This document shows positions 26,071-35,186 of a stretch of DNA of 64,000 bases, in pieces. The stretch is from Microbacterium sp. BK668. Lineage in GTDB: Bacteria > Actinomycetota > Actinomycetes > Actinomycetales > Microbacteriaceae. Within the stretch, counting starts at the first letter, position 1. Each line of letters begins with the position of its first letter. The translations under genes and the position numbers were made by a program. Under the pieces are notes generated by a model, which was not told the origin of the DNA, made no database searches, and saw only the letters and a list, made by a program, of their open reading frames with translations. The stretch covers positions 1,054,001 through 1,118,000 of the forward strand of contig NZ_SNWG01000001.1 of NCBI RefSeq assembly GCF_004362195.1, read 5' to 3'.

Positions 26071-28358
26071 GACGTCCCACCCTGGAAGCGGACGCGGGCG
26101 AAGGTCTCTGCGGGACGTCGGACGAGCCACGCGCCCGTGCGTCCGGGCAGCGCCAGCTCCCCGTCGAGGAGCGGTCGACCGTCGCGCTCGAGGCGCACGC
26201 GAGCGTGCCACGGCGACACGTTGAGGACGTGCACGACCTCGACGCCGTCGTCGGTGCGGCACGGGACGACCACGACTCCGCGCACATCGCTCGTCACGGA
26301 GACGGACGGCTCGGCATCCAACCGCCCGAGGAGCGCGTCCCAGATCTCCGGCAGGCAGGGCAGGTCCGCGGCCGCCGTGATCACCCGGCCGCGGCCGAGG
26401 GGAGTCTCCACGACGCACGGCTCTCCGCTTCGGGCCAGGCGGGCGAGGACGGTGGACTCCTGTCCCACCGTGAGCGGCTGCGCGAAGCCCACCGCCACCT
26501 CCGCGCCGTTCCACGCGGGAGAGCCGTCGACATCGGCGGGCCGGACGAAGGGGGTGCGGCCCGGCGTCGCGGCGTACGTCATCGTGTGCAGCCCCGAGTC
26601 GTCGGTGACGCCCGGCTGGATGCCCAGCTCGTCGATCAGCGTCGTGCCCGGGCGCCCGATCATGTTGAGCGTGGGAAGAACCCCGCTCAGCAGAAGGCGT
26701 CCCCCCTTCCGCACCCACCCGACCAGCGCCCGCTGCAGAGCCCCGTCGAGATGCGGCGTCGGCGCCAGTGCGAGGACGCGGTCGACGTCGAGGTCGTCGA
26801 GGGCCCCCGCTTCGTCGAGGAGCACCGCATCCGGAGCGTAGCCGCCCACGATCAGCGCGCGCCCCATGACTTCACGGCTGCCCGTTCCCCGGAACCGCTC
26901 GAGGTCGGCCACGAACTGCGCGTCGCGCGCGGAGCCGGGATAGTGGTACTCCGTCATGTAGTGATCCACCACGAATGCGAGCGAGACGGGCGGTCGCTCC
27001 GGCCGGGCCGCCCGCAGCAGCTCCGCGTCGTCGCGGACGGCTGCCGTGGCGGCCGCCATGCGGTCGTACCAGGGGGCGACGCATCCTTCGGGGTCGATCG
27101 GGGCCGCGAATCCGTGACGCTCGCCGGTGAACGCCACGCGGTCGTTGCCGTCGCCGACGGCTTCGAAGAGCATCGGGTTGCGCCCGCCCGCGAGCATGTA
27201 GAGGTTGACCACCGACGCGCCCTGCGCGACGGCCAGCTGGAGCTTGAGCGGCGCGGCCTCCGGGCCCGAGGCGATGTCGAACGCCTCTCCGTAGTCGCCC
27301 GACCCCACTTCGAACTCGAGAGACCCGAACGGCTGGGCCGGGGCGCACGTCGCGGCGAGGAACGCGTTCGAAAGCCACAGGCCCGGCAGCTTGTCGAGGG
27401 TGAGGTCGCCGATGTAGACGTCCGTGCCCGGGATCGCGTCGGGGCCCGCGCCGTCCGCCGACCAGGTGCGGTACAGCTGCGAGATGCCGAGCGGGAACAT
27501 CGTCGCCCGTCCGCCCCAGCACCCGTGCACATTGATCAGGAGCGGGATGCCCCGTCCCACGCCGAGCTCGCGCACCCACTCGGCGAGGATTGCGGCGTAG
27601 CGCGCATAGCGCTCGCGGGTGAAGTGGCCGAGATCGCGGTGGAAGGCGAGAACCTGCTCCTCGTTCGGCGAGCGGAGGGCCGGCGCCCACGTCTGCCTTC
27701 GCGCCACGTCGAATCCGGACCCGCCCACCCCGTAGCGGTCCTGCACCGCTTCCGCAGAGTCCCTCTCCACGAGCGTCTCGACGAGCTCTTCCAGGGTGCG
27801 GCGGGAGAGGTCGGGACTGTTCGTGACCCACGGGAGCATCCCGATCTCGTTGTCGAGCTGAACCCCGACGACGGGTCCGCCCCGGACCGAAGAATACGCC
27901 GCGATCACCGGGATGACCGCCTCGTACCAGCGGCGGGCCGCCGCGAGGAACTCGGGATGCAGGTAGTCGATCATCGTCTCGGGCTTGCGTGTGCCGTCCC
28001 ACCCTTCGCAGCGGATCTCGGGGTGAGCGCGGAGCACCGAATAGCCGAGTCCCTCGTTCTTCAGCTCGGCCATCACGAAGGGTCCGGGGCGGGCGATGAC
28101 CGCGAGCCCGCGATCCCTGCACAGCGCGAGGAAGCGCCCGAGGTCGAGGTGCGAGTGACGCCGGCCGAAGTCGAACTCCCCGTCGGGCAGCTCATGGACG
28201 AGCCAGGGGATGTAGGTGGCGATCGCGGCGACGCCGACACTCACCGCCTTGTCCAGGCGATCGCTCCATTCGTCGGGGTCGAGGCGCCAGTAATGGACTT
28301 CTCCGGAGATGACGAGATCGCTGCTCAGAAGGGGCAGGGCGTCTGACGTGGAGACCAA
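26067..28358 (-). CDS. GH35-like beta-galactosidase
   Basis: A protein of about 763 residues whose N-terminal TIM barrel matches glycoside hydrolase family 35: SGEVHYWRLDPDEW near 20, ARPGPFVMAE near 92, and acid/base Glu at about 171 in GVQLDNEIG. A Glu near 350 (GSLEFEVGSGDYGEAF) is the likely nucleophile, though this motif differs from the common TEFWxGW form. The C-terminal half has Rossmann-like and beta-sandwich parts. No signal peptide. I prefer the TTG at 28358 because AGGAG lies 9 nt upstream; a TTG three codons earlier directly abuts it. It heads the operon and diverges from a LacI regulator across paired operators. Confidence 0.85.
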   Translation of the reverse strand: MVSTSDALPLLSSDLVISGEVHYWRLDPDEWSDRLDKAVSVGVAAIATYIPWLVHELPDGEFDFGRRHSHLDLGRFLALCRDRGLAVIARPGPFVMAELKNEGLGYSVLRAHPEIRCEGWDGTRKPETMIDYLHPEFLAAARRWYEAVIPVIAAYSSVRGGPVVGVQLDNEIGMLPWVTNSPDLSRRTLEELVETLVERDSAEAVQDRYGVGGSGFDVARRQTWAPALRSPNEEQVLAFHRDLGHFTRERYARYAAILAEWVRELGVGRGIPLLINVHGCWGGRATMFPLGISQLYRTWSADGAGPDAIPGTDVYIGDLTLDKLPGLWLSNAFLAATCAPAQPFGSLEFEVGSGDYGEAFDIASGPEAAPLKLQLAVAQGASVVNLYMLAGGRNPMLFEAVGDGNDRVAFTGERHGFAAPIDPEGCVAPWYDRMAAATAAVRDDAELLRAARPERPPVSLAFVVDHYMTEYHYPGSARDAQFVADLERFRGTGSREVMGRALIVGGYAPDAVLLDEAGALDDLDVDRVLALAPTPHLDGALQRALVGWVRKGGRLLLSGVLPTLNMIGRPGTTLIDELGIQPGVTDDSGLHTMTYAATPGRTPFVRPADVDGSPAWNGAEVAVGFAQPLTVGQESTVLARLARSGEPCVVETPLGRGRVITAAADLPCLPEIWDALLGRLDAEPSVSVTSDVRGVVVVPCRTDDGVEVVHVLNVSPWHARVRLERDGRPLLDGELALPGRTGAWLVRRPAETFARVRFQGGTS

Positions 28359-28405
28359 GGGGTCCAACTCCTTTGTCGGGGAACTCTGCGGAAAACGTGT
28401 TGTGT

Positions 28406-28450
28406 TAACCGGTTACATTGTGAGAAGGTACATGATGTAACCGGTGACAT
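28406..28450. promoter_or_regulatory. Paired AACCGGTT operators and divergent promoter
   Basis: TAACCGGTTA (28406-28415, a perfect palindrome) and ATGTAACCGGTGACAT (28435-28450, one mismatched pair), centres 32 bp apart. A minus-strand promoter candidate TTGATG-N17-TACCTT runs between and through them toward the GH35 gene. The site serves both the hydrolase operon and the divergent lacI-type gene. Confidence 0.75.
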
Positions 28451-28486
28451 CAACGTCACCGCACAACTCGAAGACGAGGTACAGGC

Positions 28487-29497
28487 ATGAAGAATCCGAC
28501 GGTGCGCGACATCGCGCGCCATGCCGGGGTCTCGGTGGCCACCGTCTCCCGCGTGACGAAGAACGACCCTAAGGTGGCTCCCGCGACCCGCGACCGGGTG
28601 ATGGCGGTCATCACCGAACTGCAGTACCGCCCGTCGGAACTGGGCCGGGCACTCGCGACGCAGCGTCACGGCGTGCTCGGGCTCGTCCTGCCCGGTCTCT
28701 CCGGTCCCTACTTCGCCGAGCTGATGTCGGGGGCGGAATCCGTCACGCTCCGCACGGGTTCAGCCGTCCTGGTCCTCGGGACCCACCTGCGTGCCGACTC
28801 CGGTGAAGCCGTCCGGCGCCTCGCCTCGCGGACGGACGCCCTGGTCGTCGTCGGCGGGACCGTCTCGGAGGAGCTCCTCGAGGAGCTCTCACCCCGCCTG
28901 CCCATCGTCGTCGTGGCCGGCCTCGCCGAGGGGCTGACCTCGGTGCGGACCGACGGCGTCACGGCCGTCCGCGAACTCGTCGAGCATCTCATCGTCGAGC
29001 ACTCGATCACGGATCTCCGCTTCGTCGGATTCGATGCGTCCTCGCCCGATGCGACCGCCCGGTACCAGGGATTCCAAGAGTCTCTCGAGTCCCACGGACT
29101 GGTGGAGTCGGCGGAGCCGATCGTGTCCGGTCTCGACACCGTGATGGGTGCGCGGGCCGCGCGGCGCCTCCACAACGAGGGGACGCTCCCGCGCGCGCTG
29201 GTGTGCGCCAACGACGAGCTCGCCGTCGGGATGATCGCGACACTGCCCGGCCTCGGTCACCGCATCCCCGAGAACGTCGCCGTCGTCGGCTTCGACGATC
29301 TGGCGCTCGCCGCAGATGTCTCGCCCACCCTGACCACCGTGCACCATCCGGTGTTCGAGATCGGCGTCACGGCAGCCGAGCACGCCCTCGCGGCTGCCGG
29401 CAGGCGGAACGAGCCCGCCGTCGTCACGCTGCCGACGCGCCTGGTCATCCGCGAGTCGTGCGGATGCGCCGGCGAGAAGGAGCGGTCCCGCTTCTGA
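28487..29497 (+). CDS. LacI-family regulator of the GH35-GH13-GH1 operon
   Basis: A 336-residue repressor. Helix-turn-helix TVRDIARHAGVSVATVSRVT begins at residue 5; the effector domain ends VAVVGFDDLALAADVSPTLTTVHHP. GAGGT lies upstream of the ATG. The C-terminal ESCGCAG carries two Cys not usual in the family. It diverges from the three-hydrolase operon and precedes the Opp-type transporter in the same direction, so it plausibly controls both import and hydrolysis. AACCGGTT-type operators are in the intergenic region. Confidence 0.93.
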   Translation: MKNPTVRDIARHAGVSVATVSRVTKNDPKVAPATRDRVMAVITELQYRPSELGRALATQRHGVLGLVLPGLSGPYFAELMSGAESVTLRTGSAVLVLGTHLRADSGEAVRRLASRTDALVVVGGTVSEELLEELSPRLPIVVVAGLAEGLTSVRTDGVTAVRELVEHLIVEHSITDLRFVGFDASSPDATARYQGFQESLESHGLVESAEPIVSGLDTVMGARAARRLHNEGTLPRALVCANDELAVGMIATLPGLGHRIPENVAVVGFDDLALAADVSPTLTTVHHPVFEIGVTAAEHALAAAGRRNEPAVVTLPTRLVIRESCGCAGEKERSRF

Positions 29498-29503
29498 CCT
29501 CCC

Positions 29504-29523
29504 GCACCGGCTGCAGCCGGTGC
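29504..29523 (+). terminator. Hairpin after the LacI-type gene
   Basis: GCACCGGCTGCAGCCGGTGC, a fully self-complementary 20-mer 7 nt after the stop. It would separate the regulator from the transporter transcript, wholly or partly. Confidence 0.6.
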
Positions 29524-29595
29524 TCACCCCCTGGCTGAGGGCACGCTGCAGCGCTGCTTGGCGTGCGCCTCGATACGAAGGAAGGAAACATCACC

Positions 29596-31263
29596 ATGAA
29601 CTCCCGACTGGCTCCACGAGCCGCAGCCGGCATCGCAGCCCTCGCGGTCACCGGCGCGGCGCTCGCCGCCTGCAGCCCCGCGACCTCCGAGGGCAGCGCC
29701 GATGCCGCCGGAATGATCCCCGTCGTCCAGTTGGGCGACTTCGGCGGCGGATCGAACCCGCAGGTCAACTACAACCCGTTCTCGGCGAATCGCCTCGGGG
29801 TCATCTGGGGCATCTACGACACCCTCATGACGACGAACGGCTACGACTGCTCCGAGACGCCCGAGCTCGCCACCGAGTACGAGTGGGTGACCCCGAGCGA
29901 ACTGCACCTGACGCTCCGCGAGAACGTCACGTGGAACGACGGCGAGCCCTTCACCGCCGAGGATGTCGCGTACACGTTCGGCATCATCAACGACAACGCC
30001 GCGCTCGACCTCACCGGGCTGGGCGCGCACCTCGAATCCGCCGAGGCGGTCGGCGAGAACGAAGCCGTCCTGACCTTCGACGCCCCGTCCGTCGCCGACA
30101 CGCCGAAGATCCTCGCCACCTCCATCGTGCCGGAGCACGTCTGGTCGCAGCAGGAGGACCCGGTGACGTACACGGCGGAGGAGGCCGTCGGGACCGGGAT
30201 GTTCACGGTCAAGTCGTTCACCCCTCAGCGCGTGAGCATGCAGAAGAACCCCGACTACTGGGATGCCGACAAGGTCAAGGTGCAGGAGGTCCGCTTCGTC
30301 AAGGACGGCGAGGCGCAGATCAACCAGCTCAACCTGGCCAAGGGGATGTACGACGCGCAGTACATGTACGTGCCCGACATCGAGGACACCTACGTCAAGG
30401 CGGACCCGGACCATCACGGCTACTGGTTCGCGCCGGGGTCGCCGATCTCGCTGCTGATGAACAACGCCAAGGCGCCCTTCGACGACCTGGCCTTCCGTGC
30501 GGCGATCATGCACGGGATCGACAAGGAGACGCTCGTCAAGCGGGCGGGCGAGGGATACACCACCGTGGCCTCGCAGACCTCACTCGTGGTGCCCGGCATG
30601 GACTCGTGGCTCGACCCCTCGATCGCGGACAAGGGAGTCATCCCCTTCGACGCACAGAAGGCCGACGAGCTGCTGACGGCCGCGGGCTACGCCACCGATT
30701 CGGACGGTCGGCGCCTCGGCAAGGACGGCGAGCCGCTCGCCTTCACGTTCATCACGCCGCAGGGCTGGGATGACTGGACCCGCGCCGCGAATGAAGTCGT
30801 CCGCTCGTTCGAGGACCTGGGCATCGAGGTCACCCTCAACACTCCCGAGTTCCAGACGTTCGAGGTGGACCGTCGGCAGGGCAACTACGATCTCCTCTTC
30901 GGCGTGCGAGGCGGCACGTGCTCGATGTTCCAGAACTTCAACGAGCCGCTGCACTCCGACAACACGGCGCCCATCGGCAAGGACGCGACGACGAACGAGT
31001 CGCGCTTCTCCGATCCCGCGGTCGATGCGCTTCTCGACCAGCTCCGAAACGCCAAGACGCCGGAGGAGCAGAAGCCGATCGTCGTCGAGCTCCAGAAGGC
31101 GATGATCGAGAAGGTCCCCTTCGTGCCGCTGTGGTACGGCGCCCGGTGGTTCGAGTACAACACGGCGCGGGTGGACGGATGGCCCACTGAGGACGACCCG
31201 TACGCCGCGGCATCCGACAACACGATCATCTTCAAGCGACTGGCGCCGGCAGACGGCGAATGA
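29596..31263 (+). CDS. Opp/Dpp-type ABC substrate-binding lipoprotein
   Basis: A 555-residue family-5 extracellular binding protein, the class that binds peptides but also some oligosaccharides and beta-glucosides. Signal peptide with lipobox LAAC (Cys26). Typical segments: LHLTLRENVTWNDGEPFTAEDV, the QKNPDYWD strand and a C-terminal VPFVPLWYG. The ATG at 29596 is chosen for GAAGGAAA upstream and because it begins a proper signal peptide. It lies downstream of a LacI regulator and three glycosidases, so an oligosaccharide ligand is more likely than a peptide; this is inference. Two permeases and a double ATPase follow. Confidence 0.9.
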   Translation: MNSRLAPRAAAGIAALAVTGAALAACSPATSEGSADAAGMIPVVQLGDFGGGSNPQVNYNPFSANRLGVIWGIYDTLMTTNGYDCSETPELATEYEWVTPSELHLTLRENVTWNDGEPFTAEDVAYTFGIINDNAALDLTGLGAHLESAEAVGENEAVLTFDAPSVADTPKILATSIVPEHVWSQQEDPVTYTAEEAVGTGMFTVKSFTPQRVSMQKNPDYWDADKVKVQEVRFVKDGEAQINQLNLAKGMYDAQYMYVPDIEDTYVKADPDHHGYWFAPGSPISLLMNNAKAPFDDLAFRAAIMHGIDKETLVKRAGEGYTTVASQTSLVVPGMDSWLDPSIADKGVIPFDAQKADELLTAAGYATDSDGRRLGKDGEPLAFTFITPQGWDDWTRAANEVVRSFEDLGIEVTLNTPEFQTFEVDRRQGNYDLLFGVRGGTCSMFQNFNEPLHSDNTAPIGKDATTNESRFSDPAVDALLDQLRNAKTPEEQKPIVVELQKAMIEKVPFVPLWYGARWFEYNTARVDGWPTEDDPYAAASDNTIIFKRLAPADGE

Positions 31264-31267
31264 GAGC

Positions 31268-31298
31268 CGGGGCCCCGGCGGTCTCCGCCGGGGCCCCG
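31268..31298 (+). terminator. Intercistronic hairpin after the binding-protein gene
   Basis: Perfect 14-bp GC stem (31268-31281 with 31285-31298) and a TCT loop, directly after the binding-protein stop inside the operon. It probably lowers transcription into the permeases or stabilises the upstream message. Confidence 0.6.
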
Positions 31299-31344
31299 CT
31301 CCCGGGCACGCGCTGCGGCGGTGCGTGCCGGAGAGGAGACGACG

Positions 31345-32337
31345 ATGTACTTCCTACGCCGAATCGGGTTCTTCCTCCTCACACTCTGGGGAGCAGTCAC
31401 CCTCAACTTCTTCATCCCCCGGATCTCCGGCGGCGACCCCGCAGCCGTCATGGCCCAGAAGATCGCGGGAAAGGGGGAACAGGTCACTCCGGCCCAGATC
31501 GACGCGATCCGAGCCATGATCGGCGCCCCCGACATCCCGATCTGGGAACAGTACGTGCAGTACCTCGGCAACACCGTGCGGGGTGACTTCGGGGTCTCCA
31601 TGAGCTACTTCCCCTACACGGTCACGCACATGATCGGGGAGGCGATGTGGTGGACGATCGTGCTGGTCGGCGTCACGCTGATCCTCTCGTTCATCATCGG
31701 GACCCTCTTCGGCACCTGGGTGGCCTGGCGTCGGGGGACGACCTTCGACACGGTGATGACGGTGGGCGCGAGCTTCATCGGAACCCTCCCGTTCTTCTGG
31801 ATCGCACTGCTGCTGATCTGGGGCCTGTCCTACACGCTCGGCTGGTTCCCCGCCTCCGGCGGCTACTCGGGCTTCTTCGAGCCGGGATTCACGCCTGAAT
31901 TCATCGGCGACGCGGCCCACCACTTCGCCCTTCCTGCGCTGGCTCTGCTCATCACCGGACCCATCGGCTGGATGCTCGGCATGCGCAACAACATGGTGCA
32001 GTCCCTCGGGGAAGACCACTCGCGGTTCGGTCGCGCCAAGGGACTCAGCGGCCGTACCCTCGCGATCCACTACGGAGCCCGCGTGGCGATCCTCCCCAAC
32101 GTCACCGGCCTGGCCATGGCCCTCGGCGCGATGATCGGCGGAACCGTCCTGGTCGAGCAGATCTTCCAGTACCCCGGAATGGGCCGCCTGCTCTTCGATG
32201 CGGTGGGCAACCACGACTACGCCCTCTCCCAGGCGGTGTTCCTCTTCATCGCCATCGGCGTCCTGGTCGCGAACCTGCTGGCCGACATGCTGTACGGCAT
32301 CCTCGATCCTCGCGCCCGCCGGAAGGAGGCCTCATGA
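31345..32337 (+). CDS. Opp/Dpp-type ABC permease (DppB-like)
   Basis: A 330-residue permease with an N-terminal membrane helix (about 4-24), a long external loop (about 28-95) and five further helices, the DppB layout. The cytoplasmic loop reads HSRFGRAKGLSGRTLAIHYGARVAILP, and the C-terminal LVEQIFQYPGMGRLLFDAV is diagnostic of DppB/OppB. GAGGAG precedes the ATG at 31345. Its stop overlaps the next permease start. Confidence 0.94.
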   Translation: MYFLRRIGFFLLTLWGAVTLNFFIPRISGGDPAAVMAQKIAGKGEQVTPAQIDAIRAMIGAPDIPIWEQYVQYLGNTVRGDFGVSMSYFPYTVTHMIGEAMWWTIVLVGVTLILSFIIGTLFGTWVAWRRGTTFDTVMTVGASFIGTLPFFWIALLLIWGLSYTLGWFPASGGYSGFFEPGFTPEFIGDAAHHFALPALALLITGPIGWMLGMRNNMVQSLGEDHSRFGRAKGLSGRTLAIHYGARVAILPNVTGLAMALGAMIGGTVLVEQIFQYPGMGRLLFDAVGNHDYALSQAVFLFIAIGVLVANLLADMLYGILDPRARRKEAS

Positions 32338-33245
32338 TGGCCGTCGCAGATCCCCAGAGCACCTCGACCGCGACCCTCGCCGGCGTCGGCCTGCGCCGAC
32401 CCCTACGGGCCCCCCAGTGGTGGGGAGTGCTGTGGCAGAACAAGAAGGCCCGGTTCGGGCTCATCCTTCTGGCCGTGTTCGCCGTCATGGCGGTGTTCGC
32501 GCCCGTGCTGGCTCCGTACGACCCCACGAGCCGCGAGTTCGACTCCGGCCTCCCGCCCTCGCCGGCCCACTGGCTCGGCACGACGGGGCAGGGTCAGGAC
32601 GTGCTCAGCCAGGCCATCTGGGGCGCACGCACGTCGCTGACCGTGGGTCTGCTCGCGGGCCTGGCCGCGACGGCGATCGCGCTCATCGTCGGGATGACCG
32701 CCGGGTATCTCGGCGGGTTCACGGATGAGGTGCTCATGTTCATCACGAACATCGCGCTCATCGTCCCCGCGCTGCCGCTCATGCTGGCGCTCACCTCCTA
32801 CGGGCAAGGCGGGACCTTCATGGTCATCTTCGTCATCGCCGTGACGGGGTGGGCCGGCTCGGCGCGTCTCAAACGGGCGCAGATCCTCACGCTGCGCAAC
32901 CGGGACTACATCGAGGCGGCTCGGATGGCGGGGGACGGGACGATGCGCATCATCTTCCGCGAGATCGCCCCCAACATGACCTCGCTCATCGTGTTCGGCT
33001 TCATCGGCGCCGTCAGCGGCGCCGTGGCGGCGGAGGCGGGACTGAGCTTCCTCGGCATCGGGAACCTCGACGCGGTGTCGTGGGGTCAGATGCTGAACGC
33101 GGCCAGCAGCGACGGCGCCCTCCTGTCCGGCGGCATCCTCCGGCTGGTCGTTCCGGGTCTTCTCCTGGCCGGTCTCATCACCGCGCTCACCTTCATCAAC
33201 TTCGGCGTCGATGCGCTGAGCAATCCTCACCTCAGGGAGTCCTGA
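32334..33245 (+). CDS. Opp/Dpp-type ABC permease (DppC-like)
   Basis: A 303-residue permease with an amphipathic N-terminal tail, a first helix at about 42-62, and the DppC/OppC hallmark HWLGTTGQGQDVLSQAIWGARTSL. The EAA-like loop is DYIEAARMAGDGTMRIIFREI. The start is ATGATG; the first ATG overlaps the previous stop by four bases and GGAGG lies upstream. It forms the channel with the DppB-like protein. Confidence 0.94.
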   Translation: MMAVADPQSTSTATLAGVGLRRPLRAPQWWGVLWQNKKARFGLILLAVFAVMAVFAPVLAPYDPTSREFDSGLPPSPAHWLGTTGQGQDVLSQAIWGARTSLTVGLLAGLAATAIALIVGMTAGYLGGFTDEVLMFITNIALIVPALPLMLALTSYGQGGTFMVIFVIAVTGWAGSARLKRAQILTLRNRDYIEAARMAGDGTMRIIFREIAPNMTSLIVFGFIGAVSGAVAAEAGLSFLGIGNLDAVSWGQMLNAASSDGALLSGGILRLVVPGLLLAGLITALTFINFGVDALSNPHLRES

Positions 33246-35173
33246 TGTCCGTCGAGACCATCATCACCGAGGCCGCCTCCGCGGAGCCGGCCTCCATCCC
33301 GGCCGGAGAGCGGCCTCCCGTGCTGCAGGTGCGCGGATTGAGCGTCGACTACACCTCGTCGTCCGGTCCCGCCGCCCACGCGGTGCGCGACGTGTCGTTC
33401 GACATCGGCGACGGGGAGTTCGTCGGACTCCTCGGCGAGTCCGGGTGCGGCAAGTCGACACTCGGCAACGCCATCCTGCGTCTGCTCGACAAACCCGCCC
33501 GGCACGCCGGCGGAGAGGTGGTCTTCGGGGGCCGCTCCCTCTACGGTCTTGCGGAGAACGATCTGGCCAAGCTGCGCTGGAGAGAGCTGTCGACCGTCTT
33601 CCAGTCGTCGATGAACTCGCTCAACCCGGTCCTGCGGGTCGTCGCGCAGTTCGAGGACGTCATGCGCGCGCACGACTGGGACGATGCGACCGAGGGCGAC
33701 CGGCATGACCGGATCGCCGACGTGCTCCGATCGGTCGACCTCGATCCCGAGCGGGTGATGCGGGCGTACCCGCACGAGCTGTCCGGCGGGATGCGGCAGC
33801 GCGTCGCGCTGGCGCTGGCCCTCGTGCTCCGGCCGAGGCTCGTCGTGCTCGACGAGCCCACGACGGGCCTGGACGTCATCGTGCAGCGTCAGATCGTGAA
33901 CGTCCTCCGCTCGCTCCAGGCGGAGCAGGGGTTCTCCGTCCTCTTCATCAGCCACGACCTCGGCACGGTGCTCGAGCTCTCCGACCGCGTGCTCGTGATG
34001 TACGCGGGGGAGATCGTCGAGCAGCGCGCGGCGCTCGACATCGCGAAGGACCCTCTCCATCCCTACACGCGGGGGCTTCTCGGCTCGTTCGACGATCCGC
34101 GCGCCGAGCAGGTCTCCGTGGCGTACATCGCGGGCCGTCCGCCTGCGCTCACCCTGCTGTCGGCGGGCTGCCCGTTCGCGGCCCGCTGCCCGTCCGCGAT
34201 GGACATCTGCCGTTCGGTCGATCCCCCCGTCACCCCGGTGGGCTCGGATGCCGACGCCGGGGAGATTGTCCGCTGTCACCTCTTCGATGAGGACACGACC
34301 GAACCCGGCCGAGCGGCCGAGGTGTCGTTCTCGCGATTGACGGCGTGGTCGGATGAGCGGCGGCCGGTCGAGGATGCCTCGCCCATCGTCGTCCTCGACT
34401 CGGTGAGCAAGACCTACCATCGTCGCGAAGGGATGCGTCGCGTGCCCGTCGAGGCCGTGCAGGACGCCTCCTTCGCCCTCATCCCCGGCCAGGTGCGTGC
34501 GCTGGTCGGACAGTCGGGATCGGGCAAGTCCACGATCGCCAAGATGATCACCGGCACCGAGCACTGCACCTCCGGCACGATCACGGTCGGCGGGAAGGAT
34601 GCCACACGCCTGCGCGGTCGGGCGCTCGCCCGCCATCGCGCCGATGTGCAGATGGTCTTCCAGGATCCGTTCTCCGCGCTGAACCCCACCACGACCATCG
34701 GCCATGCGCTCTCGCGTCCTCTGCGCAATCACCTCGGACTGCGCGGACGCGCTGTCGCGCAGCGCAGTGCCGAGCTCCTCGAATCCGTGGGGCTGAGCCC
34801 GGGCGAGTCCTACCTCGACAAGCTGCCTCATCAGCTCTCCGGAGGCCAGCGGCAGCGGGTGGTGATCGCTCGCGCGATGGCGCCGGAGCCCCGCGTGCTC
34901 ATCGCCGACGAGCCCATCTCGATGCTCGATGTCTCGATCCGGGCGGAGATCCTCGAGCTCCTGGCCGACATGGTGCGTCGTCACGACATGGCGATGCTGT
35001 ACATCACCCACGATCTCCTCAGCGCGCGACTCCTCGCCGACCGCACGATGGTGATGCACCGGGGACGGATCGTCGAGGACGGCGAGACCCAGGAGGTCGT
35101 CCTGCGCCCGAAGGAGGAGTACACCCGCCTGCTGCTCGACGCGATTCCGAACCCCTTCGCCGAGCGGGTCTGA
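33245..35173 (+). CDS. Fused double ABC ATPase (DppD-DppF type)
   Basis: A 642-residue protein joining two Opp/Dpp ATPases. First half (about 25-330): Walker A GESGCGKST, signature LSGGMRQR, Walker B VVLDEPTTG, then the Opp-type C-terminal extension with CPFAARCPSAMDIC, which in some relatives binds an iron-sulfur cluster. Second half (about 385-640): Walker A GQSGSGKST, signature LSGGQRQR, Walker B LIADEPISM. The first half has the fuller extension. The ATG overlaps the previous stop by one base (TGATG). One polypeptide thus replaces the usual two ATPases of the importer. Confidence 0.94.
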   Translation: MSVETIITEAASAEPASIPAGERPPVLQVRGLSVDYTSSSGPAAHAVRDVSFDIGDGEFVGLLGESGCGKSTLGNAILRLLDKPARHAGGEVVFGGRSLYGLAENDLAKLRWRELSTVFQSSMNSLNPVLRVVAQFEDVMRAHDWDDATEGDRHDRIADVLRSVDLDPERVMRAYPHELSGGMRQRVALALALVLRPRLVVLDEPTTGLDVIVQRQIVNVLRSLQAEQGFSVLFISHDLGTVLELSDRVLVMYAGEIVEQRAALDIAKDPLHPYTRGLLGSFDDPRAEQVSVAYIAGRPPALTLLSAGCPFAARCPSAMDICRSVDPPVTPVGSDADAGEIVRCHLFDEDTTEPGRAAEVSFSRLTAWSDERRPVEDASPIVVLDSVSKTYHRREGMRRVPVEAVQDASFALIPGQVRALVGQSGSGKSTIAKMITGTEHCTSGTITVGGKDATRLRGRALARHRADVQMVFQDPFSALNPTTTIGHALSRPLRNHLGLRGRAVAQRSAELLESVGLSPGESYLDKLPHQLSGGQRQRVVIARAMAPEPRVLIADEPISMLDVSIRAEILELLADMVRRHDMAMLYITHDLLSARLLADRTMVMHRGRIVEDGETQEVVLRPKEEYTRLLLDAIPNPFAERV

Positions 35174-35186
35174 GATACGGCGCCGA

